Of a DNA stretch of 64,000 nt, positions 54,282 through 62,083 are shown piece by piece. Position 1 is the first letter of the stretch, and every line of letters begins with the position of its first letter. Location: NCBI RefSeq assembly GCF_007197735.1, contig NZ_CP041637.1, forward strand, positions 124,001 to 188,000, read 5' to 3'. Position numbers and translations under genes: made by a program. Below the pieces are notes generated by a model. That model saw only the letters and a program-made list of their open reading frames with translations, was not told the DNA's origin and ran no database searches. The stretch is from Formosa sediminum. GTDB lineage: Bacteria; Bacteroidota; Bacteroidia; Flavobacteriales; Flavobacteriaceae.

Positions 54282-57200
54282 TTATAAATCGATGTTAACC
54301 CCAAGTAAGAATGTTTTGGTATTTGGATAAGCAGAAAGTTCTATCCCTGATGTTCCGCTAGCTCCTGTAGACCCGCTAGTCCCCACAACTTCAGGTGTAA
54401 AACCAGAATATTTGGTAAACATAAATGGATTTTTTGCAGAGGCATAAATTCTAATTCTTGAAACTTGATCAATAACTTTAGGAAGTGTATACCCTAGAGT
54501 AATATTATTAATTCTTAAATAATCTCCATCTTCTAAATAGTAACTTGAGGCATACGAATCTTTGTTAGCACCTGGATTAACATTTGTAGAGCCTTCTCCA
54601 GTCCATCTGTTTGCAAATGTATCTTGTGCTATATTTTCTCCGCCATCTATTGTGGTTCCTTTTAATCCGTTGTATACTTTATTCCCACCGGCACCAAAAG
54701 CATCTAAAGAGAAATCAAAATCTTTATAGTTTACAATGATATTAAAGCCAAAATTATATGTAGGAATATAAGAGCCAAAGTATTTTTTATCTTCATCGTC
54801 GATAACTCCATCTTCATTTTGATCTTTATAACGTAAATGCCCAGGAGATGGCGTACCGTAATGTGTATTGTTATCTATCTCGTCTTGATTTTGCCAAACA
54901 CCATCTGCTTCCCACATCCACCAAGCATATATAGGCTGACCTTCTTGTAGTCTTTTAGTTACTTGTCCGTTAGAAAGGCTTCCACCTGTTTGTCCGTCGT
55001 AAGCAGATTTTACATTTTCAACATTATTATCATTATTAGAAAATACAACTCCAACACTATAAGATAAATCATCAGAAATATTGTCTTTCCAATTAAACTC
55101 CAATTCAAATCCTTTGTTTAGCACTTCTGCACCATGATCGTAATAATTAGATCCTTCTCCTGAAGTATATACAGGTGTTACATTTAAAATTGCATTTTCT
55201 GTATTTCTATTGTAGTAGTTAAAACTACCTGATAATCGTGAATTATAGGCTTGAAAATCTAGTCCCACATTTGTTTCTTTAGTAATCTCCCAAGAAATAG
55301 GATAAATAGAAGCTCCTAAAGCGGCACCATATACTAAATCTTGATTTGCTCCAAACACATAATTTACATTACTACTGCTTGTAGATGTTGTATAAGTTGA
55401 CACATTAAAAGGAACGTCTGAGTTTCCTAATTTACCCCAACCAGCTCTTATTTTTAAAAAATTAAGATTCTTTATATCACTTAAAAACGGTTCTTTGGTT
55501 AACACCCAACCGGCACTAAAAGAAGGGAAATTTCCAAAATACTCTGTGTTATCATCATTATTAAATGTGCTTATACCATCTCTACGCATGTTAGCTTGCA
55601 AGAAATACTTTTCGCCATAATTATATTGCAATCTACCATAATATGATAATTGATGTGTTGGTGTGGAGTTAGACTGTTCTGACGTCTGATCATAATCATC
55701 TGACGCAAAATTGATACTCCAATATTGTGATTTTTCAGGAACATCGTAAGCCAATTGATAGGTACTAAACACATCATTTTTGCTTCCTTTAGTAAGACCA
55801 GCCACCACATTAATAGTATGTTCTCCCAGTTGCTTATCAAAAGTTAAATAATTATCCCAATTGTATCTATAGCTTTCTGAAGTAGAATAAGACAAACTGT
55901 TATCTGCATATGCTGTTGTTGTGGGATTGGCTGCTTTTAAGGCATTAAAATCGTCTTCATCTTGCCCTGTATTAGATGTTAAATATTGTGATTTAATATC
56001 GTTAAAAGATCTTGATTTATAGTACGTTTTAGTTGCCCCAAAACGAGAATTAGCTTTTAAATAATCGGTTAATTTAACTTCAATATCAAACGAGCCTTGT
56101 AAATCTGTTGTTTCTGCTTTTTGATTATAATAGTAAACCGTTGCTAAAGGGTTACCAATAGAGTTTAAACTATTACTACCTTGGTAAGCAACTTGACCTG
56201 TAGTGGGATCCCAGTCTGGCTGACCAAAACCTCCATTCTCATAATAGGTAGGTACAATTGGAGCTTGTTTGTAAGCTTCATCAAACGCTGAAGATGGTTT
56301 AGGTGTTTCTTTAGAAAATGAACCACTAATACTTTGGGTTAATTTAACTCTATCATCAAAAAGGTTAAAAGTTGTATTAGATCTTAAAGTGTTACGTGTT
56401 AAATCTTGACCTTCTAATATACCTTCTTCATTATAATTATTTAAACTCACAAAATAGTTAACATAATCATTCGCTCCAGAAATAGAAACATTATTACTAT
56501 TAGAAAAGCCTACCTGCGCTAACTCATCGTACCAATCTGTATTGTAAGGTTGATCTGTTGAAAGCAGACTTGTAGATCCTAATGCAGTTTGTACTTCATT
56601 AAAATAAGTTACATACTCTGAAGCACTTGCCATATCTACAGGGTTTAGCATACTTGTAGCTCCATAATAAGAACTTAAAGCAATTTTAGCCTTTCCTTGT
56701 TTTCCTTTTTTGGTGGTAATAAAAATCACACCATTTGCAGCATCCATTCCATAAATGGCAGCCGAAGCTGCATCTTTCATAACATCCATCGTTTCAATAT
56801 CTGAAGGGTTGATGTTGCTAATACCACTTACTTGTATACCGTCTACGATATAAAGAGGTGTAGTTCCAGATGCTGCAGTACCTAATCCTCTAATCATTAC
56901 TACCGGATCACTCCCTGGTGCGTTGGTATTAATTATACTTACTCCAGATAATTTCCCCTGTATGGATTGTGTTGCATTTACAGCAGGTTGCTTCAATAAC
57001 TCATCAGACTTTATACTTGACACAGCTCCTGTAAGGTCTGATCTTTTTTGAGTACCATAACCAATTACAACAACTTCATTTAAAGCTTCTACATCTTCGG
57101 CTAATACAACATTAATAACACTCTGGTCTCCCACAGTTTTCATAATAGTTTTAAAGCCCATGTAGCTAAACTCTAATTGATCTCCTGTATTAACAGTAAG

Positions 57201-57380
57201 TGCATACTTACCATCAAAATCGGTTGAAGTACCATTATTAGTTCCTTCTACAATAATATTCACTCCTGGTAAAGGAATACCATCAGTTTTACTAGTAACA
57301 ACACCACTAATTTCTATTTCTTGTGCAAAAGCAGAAATTGAAAAAAACAGTATCAATAATAGACTAATCTTTGTTTTCAT
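54282..57380 (-). CDS. SusC-family TonB-dependent glycan transporter
   Basis: This 1032-residue protein has a signal peptide (1-19, ending AFAQ), a carboxypeptidase-like domain (about 20-100, ISGVVTSKTDGIPLPGVNI), the SusC signature NEVVVIGYGTQKRSDLTGAVSSI-like block (about 102-124), a plug with IRGLGTAASGTTPLYIVDG and ASAAIYGMDAANGVIFITTKKG, then a 22-strand barrel ending LLGVNIDL. It imports oligosaccharides across the outer membrane using TonB energy together with the SusD protein encoded downstream. The 251-bp leader holds repeated TGACGTA motifs that are likely regulator sites. Confidence 0.94.
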   Translation of the reverse strand: MKTKISLLLILFFSISAFAQEIEISGVVTSKTDGIPLPGVNIIVEGTNNGTSTDFDGKYALTVNTGDQLEFSYMGFKTIMKTVGDQSVINVVLAEDVEALNEVVVIGYGTQKRSDLTGAVSSIKSDELLKQPAVNATQSIQGKLSGVSIINTNAPGSDPVVMIRGLGTAASGTTPLYIVDGIQVSGISNINPSDIETMDVMKDAASAAIYGMDAANGVIFITTKKGKQGKAKIALSSYYGATSMLNPVDMASASEYVTYFNEVQTALGSTSLLSTDQPYNTDWYDELAQVGFSNSNNVSISGANDYVNYFVSLNNYNEEGILEGQDLTRNTLRSNTTFNLFDDRVKLTQSISGSFSKETPKPSSAFDEAYKQAPIVPTYYENGGFGQPDWDPTTGQVAYQGSNSLNSIGNPLATVYYYNQKAETTDLQGSFDIEVKLTDYLKANSRFGATKTYYKSRSFNDIKSQYLTSNTGQDEDDFNALKAANPTTTAYADNSLSYSTSESYRYNWDNYLTFDKQLGEHTINVVAGLTKGSKNDVFSTYQLAYDVPEKSQYWSINFASDDYDQTSEQSNSTPTHQLSYYGRLQYNYGEKYFLQANMRRDGISTFNNDDNTEYFGNFPSFSAGWVLTKEPFLSDIKNLNFLKIRAGWGKLGNSDVPFNVSTYTTSTSSSNVNYVFGANQDLVYGAALGASIYPISWEITKETNVGLDFQAYNSRLSGSFNYYNRNTENAILNVTPVYTSGEGSNYYDHGAEVLNKGFELEFNWKDNISDDLSYSVGVVFSNNDNNVENVKSAYDGQTGGSLSNGQVTKRLQEGQPIYAWWMWEADGVWQNQDEIDNNTHYGTPSPGHLRYKDQNEDGVIDDEDKKYFGSYIPTYNFGFNIIVNYKDFDFSLDAFGAGGNKVYNGLKGTTIDGGENIAQDTFANRWTGEGSTNVNPGANKDSYASSYYLEDGDYLRINNITLGYTLPKVIDQVSRIRIYASAKNPFMFTKYSGFTPEVVGTSGSTGASGTSGIELSAYPNTKTFLLGVNIDL

Positions 57381-57474
57381 ATTAGTTTTATTAATAAATT
57401 AAAATTCAGTTTTGTTTGTGTTACTAAATTATAACCTATTGTTAAATAAGGTTAAAATTCATTTACATTTTAAA

Positions 57475-57595
57475 TACGTCATAGCGCATGAATACTACCA
57501 AAAAGCTTGAAAAAAACTTGTTTGACGTACTTTATCTTTTTAAATAAAACGTTGTAGTTGTTTAAGAATTAATTAAATGACGTAGTAATGACGTA
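57475..57595. promoter_or_regulatory. Cluster of TGACGTA motifs in front of susC
   Basis: Four copies of TGACGTA occur: 57475-57481 (minus strand), and 57523-57529, 57578-57584 and 57589-57595 (plus strand). The last two are part of an exact 11-bp tandem repeat, AATGACGTAGT, at 57576-57597, which is about one helical turn. A regulator gene of the LuxR type ends at 57632, immediately next to the cluster. This is the expected place for its operators. Confidence 0.5.
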
Positions 57596-57631
57596 GTCTT
57601 AAATTACAAATTACACAAAAATTGCATATAT

Positions 57632-60427
57632 TTATTTAATATTTAACAAGTAGTCTACTACAGAAATATCATTTTCTAAATTTAACTTCTTTTTTAAACG
57701 ATATCTATGGGTTTCTACGCCTCTAGGAGAGATATTCATTAAAGGTGCAATTTCTTTTGAAGATAAATTCATTTTGATGTAGGCACAAATCTTTAAATCT
57801 TTAGGCGTAAGTTTAGAATGTCTAGCTTTTAAAGTTTGAAAAAACTCATCGTGTACTTGACTAAAATTATTTTCAAACACTTCCCATTCATCTTTAAGCA
57901 CAATAGAATTATCTAGTTTTTTTAGAACTTTTTTATACGAGTAATGACTATTAAAACCATCTTTATTAGCTATTAAATCTTTCTTTATATCTTGAAGTGT
58001 TTCATTTTTCTTAACTAAAGCCATGGCATTATTTGCCAGTTGTTTGCTTTTAAGCTTGATTTCCCTTTGTAAAGCTTCATTTTTTAACTGAACAATTTGT
58101 TTTTCATTTTCTAAAGTTTTTTCTCTAAGTAATTTCTGTTGCTCTTTTTGATACTTAATTTTAATTAAGCGTTGTTGTTTAGCTATTTTTTTATTTTGCA
58201 GAATATAAAATATAGCTCCTATTACAACGGCTATAAAAGTATATAGTAGAAATCCCCATGTAGCGCGATACCACGGAGGAAGCACTTGTATTTGTAAATT
58301 TTGTAAGGGTGAAACATTCCCAGAATTTCCTCTTGCTCTAAATGAAATGGTATATTCTCCATCTTTAAGACTAGAAAATTCTACTTTATTACCATCTACT
58401 TTATACCAAATGTTATCTGTATTAGATATTTTATATTCAAAAAAATGATTAACAGATTTGGGTGAAGTTAAGGCAACAGTTATATTTTCATTAAAATTAA
58501 AAGAGACCTCATCATTGGTAAACCTAGAACGATTAATAGGTTCTCCGCCTACATATACTTTTTCTATAATTGGTTTTTGTAAATATGTATTAGAAGGTGA
58601 TGTACTATTTATCATTATAAAACCATTGTTTAGGTTTAATGCACAAACAGAATCATTTATTTTAGACACATTTTCATAACCTATAATGTATCTGTTTTTT
58701 AAAAAATCGTCACTTAAAACAAGTTGATCTTCATCATTAGAAAATGATTTGAAATTGATAAATCCATCATTATTTTTCAAAGCAAAAAGATTGGTATCTT
58801 CTTCAGAAATAATATAACTGTGTTTGCCTAACTTTTCATTTAGCAAATTATACGGAATAATAGAGTCTAGGATTGGCTCATATTTTTGCCAACCTTCGTT
58901 AGTTTTAAAACTTATATCATTTTTAATATTATAGACTCTAATATTGTAATTAGAGCTTAGTCCTTTTTTCTGATAATCTTGTACGCTACTTATAGACTGA
59001 TAATTTTCATCGAATATAATTTTGTAAATTCCTTTTGTTTCATGAGCGACCCATGCTGTATGTGGGTTTTCAAAAACCAAAAAACGAGTTGGCATAATAG
59101 CTTTATCAAAATGTTTTACCTCCCAATCGTTATCTTTTTTTTCAAATTTAACTAAGCCTGAATAGGTTCCCTGAATATAAGTGTTCTTACGTTCTGGAAC
59201 TTTTTTAATTGTCCAACCTCCTGTAAAGTTTGATATTTTTTTAAATGAATTAGTATCTACTATAAATGTACCGTCATTATGACCGCAAAATAACTCATCT
59301 CCAATTAATGTTAAATCCCAAACCTGACCTTGAGAACCTTCAACAAATTCAAGTTTATCGTTTTTATTTAGTCTAAAAAGTCCCGTATTGGTACCTATAT
59401 ACATTACCTCTTTATATTCAATAATATCGTATACAGCCCCTAACTTCCCTGACACATCATTAAAAAAATAATTGCGGCTATTAAGTTCTATAGTTGCTAT
59501 ACCATTATCTAATCCCAACCAGAGGTTATCGTATTCATCTAAATCCTGACCTAAAACAGTATTATTTAATAAGCCATTTTCTTTACTAATATGAAATTTA
59601 ATTTTCCCTGAAAAATCAGTTATATATACACCGTCTTTTATGGTTCCAAAAACCATTTCTCCGTTTTTTAAAACTGAAAAATCATTAAGTTGATGCTCTT
59701 TAATTTTTTCATTGATTTGGAATGGTGTTGGAATCAATACATTTTTAGACAAAAAATAACTCCCTTTAAGCGATGTAGTTAACAATAGCTTATCGTTATA
59801 CTTATCTATAGATATAATTTTAGTATCTACAAGGATGTTGTTAAAATAAAAAGGTTGAAGTGTATTGTCTTTTAATAAAAAAACACCTGCTGTTAAAGTA
59901 CTTACATATAAATTATCTTCTATTACACTAAATGATATAAGTATGGAATCGGATTCTATTTTCACAATACCATTAGCGTCATAGACGTAAATATTTAAAA
60001 ATGAACGAAAGATTATTTTATCTTTAAACTTAACAATTTCCCAAATTTCTTCATTTGGGGAAATTTTATTGAGAATGGTATCACTCAAAGAATGGTATTT
60101 TAGAACACCAAAGTCGTCTTTTTGCCAATACCCAAATTCTTCGTAAGATCCTGTATAGATCACATCATTTACTGCTAAAACAGACCGCACAGTTGTTTTA
60201 TTAGGTAATTGATATAATTTCCAAACCAAAGCGTCGTACTCTAATAAACCACTATCATTAGCGGCATACACCTTACCATTTTGTGCTCTTGAAACATCCC
60301 AATTTTGATTTCCTGCCCTATATTCTGCTAATGTAAAATTTTGAAGACTGGGAGAATATTGCGCATTTACAATTAAAATAAAAAAACAATAAAAAAATAT
60401 AGTTAGAGATAGTAAACGTTTTGTCAT
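57632..60427 (-). CDS. Propeller/Y_Y_Y-domain LuxR-type regulator of the glycan locus
   Basis: This 931-residue protein has a signal peptide (1-22), a large beta-propeller sensor (about 25-640) with two-component-propeller repeats (such as NGLLNNTVLGQDLDEYDNLWLGLDNGIATI), a Y_Y_Y immunoglobulin-like domain (about 660-745), one membrane helix (about 755-772), a coiled coil (about 775-830) and a C-terminal LuxR helix-turn-helix (about 865-931, LTPKDLKICAYIKMNLSSKEIAPLM and SPRGVETHRYRLKKKL). It has no kinase or receiver domain. It likely senses a glycan fragment in the periplasm and activates susC, whose gene follows after 251 bp. Confidence 0.85.
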   Translation of the reverse strand: MTKRLLSLTIFFYCFFILIVNAQYSPSLQNFTLAEYRAGNQNWDVSRAQNGKVYAANDSGLLEYDALVWKLYQLPNKTTVRSVLAVNDVIYTGSYEEFGYWQKDDFGVLKYHSLSDTILNKISPNEEIWEIVKFKDKIIFRSFLNIYVYDANGIVKIESDSILISFSVIEDNLYVSTLTAGVFLLKDNTLQPFYFNNILVDTKIISIDKYNDKLLLTTSLKGSYFLSKNVLIPTPFQINEKIKEHQLNDFSVLKNGEMVFGTIKDGVYITDFSGKIKFHISKENGLLNNTVLGQDLDEYDNLWLGLDNGIATIELNSRNYFFNDVSGKLGAVYDIIEYKEVMYIGTNTGLFRLNKNDKLEFVEGSQGQVWDLTLIGDELFCGHNDGTFIVDTNSFKKISNFTGGWTIKKVPERKNTYIQGTYSGLVKFEKKDNDWEVKHFDKAIMPTRFLVFENPHTAWVAHETKGIYKIIFDENYQSISSVQDYQKKGLSSNYNIRVYNIKNDISFKTNEGWQKYEPILDSIIPYNLLNEKLGKHSYIISEEDTNLFALKNNDGFINFKSFSNDEDQLVLSDDFLKNRYIIGYENVSKINDSVCALNLNNGFIMINSTSPSNTYLQKPIIEKVYVGGEPINRSRFTNDEVSFNFNENITVALTSPKSVNHFFEYKISNTDNIWYKVDGNKVEFSSLKDGEYTISFRARGNSGNVSPLQNLQIQVLPPWYRATWGFLLYTFIAVVIGAIFYILQNKKIAKQQRLIKIKYQKEQQKLLREKTLENEKQIVQLKNEALQREIKLKSKQLANNAMALVKKNETLQDIKKDLIANKDGFNSHYSYKKVLKKLDNSIVLKDEWEVFENNFSQVHDEFFQTLKARHSKLTPKDLKICAYIKMNLSSKEIAPLMNISPRGVETHRYRLKKKLNLENDISVVDYLLNIK

Positions 60428-60735
60428 TCTGCTTTGTAATCTTATTATTTTAAAATTTTACAACCGTATAAAATTAATCTTTTACCATGAGGCAAGAAAC
60501 TTTAATAATTTAAAATTGACTTAAATTAAAACTACAGGATCGCTTTATGCAAATCACAAATCCAATTACTCATTACTATGTATGTAAAAAAAACGTAAAA
60601 CTTACTAATTCCGTTTTACGTTTTTTTATTAAATATTATATCTAAAAATAGATAGAAAAAACCTAAAATCACTTAACTGCTTATAAGTTACATATTAACT
60701 ATTACACAGCGTAAAAACAGGTTATTAATATACTA
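60428..60735. other. Intergenic region upstream of the LuxR-type regulator
   Basis: No gene is seen. The stretch contains the terminator of the DUF4625 operon at 60586-60627 and, to its left, the presumed promoter of the regulator gene. No exact TAnnTTTG was found there. Confidence 0.5.
60586..60627 (-). terminator. Terminator of the TonB receptor/DUF4625 operon
   Basis: Seven A's plus CGTAAAAC (ending at 60601) pair with GTTTTACG plus seven T's (60613-60627) over 15 bp, with an 11-base loop and T tracts on both strands. It insulates the regulator gene from the upstream metal-uptake operon. Confidence 0.8.
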
Positions 60736-61215
60736 TTATTCTACTATTTTAATATCTACAGAGGTTCTAGACTGCCAACCTGTTTCATCGGTAACCGAAT
60801 ATGCACAATGGTAATCTCCTGTATCTACATCACTAGGTATACTTACTGTAATGTTTATTTCATAACTCATTACACCATCTTCAATATTGTAATTTTCCAA
60901 TATGGTTAAAGGATTAACGGCTTCTTTTTCATCATCGAGCACACAAGATTCCTCTTGGTCGTCGTGTGTATGGTGATCAAAATTATTATGTATGTCTATA
61001 CTATAAGCAGCTAAGGCTTGATTGTCTGTCACTAAAGCTTTAAAAACGTAGGTTTCACCACGTTGAAGCACTTCGCAGGCTTGCGGAAAACCATCATCGT
61101 AATTAATAGTTATTGTAGGTTTTTCTTCGTCTATATCTACAGAATCACTGTCTGAACAAGCTCCTAAAAGGAAAAGAAGAAGAATTATATAATTGTATTT
61201 AAATACTAATTTCAT
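60736..61215 (-). CDS. Histidine-rich DUF4625-like lipoprotein
   Basis: This 159-residue protein has a lipobox ending at Cys20 (FLLGAC), then SDSDSVDIDEE, an acidic surface-export-like run. A single immunoglobulin-like domain holds a metal-ligand-like cluster HNNFDHHTHDD (76-86), a Cys at 47 and another at 91, and ends with GDYHCAYSVTDETGW. This fits DUF4625 lipoproteins that accompany TonB receptors. It is the last gene of the operon, 53 bp after the two-domain homologue. The His cluster suggests binding of zinc or a similar metal. Confidence 0.65.
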   Translation of the reverse strand: MKLVFKYNYIILLLFLLGACSDSDSVDIDEEKPTITINYDDGFPQACEVLQRGETYVFKALVTDNQALAAYSIDIHNNFDHHTHDDQEESCVLDDEKEAVNPLTILENYNIEDGVMSYEINITVSIPSDVDTGDYHCAYSVTDETGWQSRTSVDIKIVE

Positions 61216-61268
61216 GTGCTAAAAATATAAAACCGCATAGCCTAACACTATGCGGTATAATGAGTGTA

Positions 61269-62054
61269 TTAGGCTGTAATATCGATATGTGTTTCGTATT
61301 CAACGATGTTACCATCTTCATCTTCAATAGTAAAGGCTACATGATATTCTCCCGCTGGAGCAGTTGCAGGAATATCTATATGCTCATGAAATTCTGCTTC
61401 TGTTAACTCATGATAATCAGCAAAAACTTCTTCGTAATCCCATTCTTCTTCACCTTCACCAACTTCAAGATCATGCGCATGAATATCTACACTAATTTCA
61501 TGAATGCCGTTAACAGCAGTTACTAAAAATTCAGCATGGAAATCTTCACCACGTGCTGCTGTTTCTTCAATATCAATATCACTTAATGAAATAACATCCA
61601 TAATCTCTAGGTGACCTTCTGAAATTGTACTGTTTCCTAAAGCATCTACAACAATTAACTCAACATGATACTCTCCAGCTAAAATATCTGAAGGAATATC
61701 TACATGCTCGTGAAAAGTTGGGTTAATAACTTGGTAAGATGCATCGTCGTAAACTTGTTCAAAATCCCATACAATGGCATCATCAGTATCTGTTAAATCA
61801 TGCGAATGTATTTCTAAGGTAATACTCGCTACCGTGGCTTCAGCATAAATATCGGCTTCTACATGAAGGTCTGAACCTTTATAAGCTACAGGTTCTGTAG
61901 AGTGTTCACTACCTTCCCCAAATTCAAAATCGGAAATTACTGGTGCACTTATTACAGCGCCGTCGTCGTCACTACTACAAGATTGTAAAAACAATCCTAA
62001 TGAAAGGATAATTGCTAAAAACTTAAATTGTGTGTTCATCATTTTTGTGTTCAT
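61269..62054 (-). CDS. Two-domain histidine-rich DUF4625 lipoprotein
   Basis: This 261-residue protein has a lipobox ending at Cys26 (FLQSC), followed by SSDDDG, a likely surface-export signal. It contains two tandem copies of one domain (about 60-150 and 165-260). Each has an HxHDL motif (HSH 83-85, HAH 192-194), a matching HEHxDIP motif (HEH 115-117, HEH 223-225) and AGEYHV. The regular His pairs on facing strands look like metal-binding sites. The first residues have two possible ATGs (MNTKM and MNTQF). It is encoded 29 bp after the TonB receptor gene. Confidence 0.7.
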   Translation of the reverse strand: MNTKMMNTQFKFLAIILSLGLFLQSCSSDDDGAVISAPVISDFEFGEGSEHSTEPVAYKGSDLHVEADIYAEATVASITLEIHSHDLTDTDDAIVWDFEQVYDDASYQVINPTFHEHVDIPSDILAGEYHVELIVVDALGNSTISEGHLEIMDVISLSDIDIEETAARGEDFHAEFLVTAVNGIHEISVDIHAHDLEVGEGEEEWDYEEVFADYHELTEAEFHEHIDIPATAPAGEYHVAFTIEDEDGNIVEYETHIDITA

Positions 62055-62083
62055 TGTTGTTGATTTTAATTAATTATTAATAT

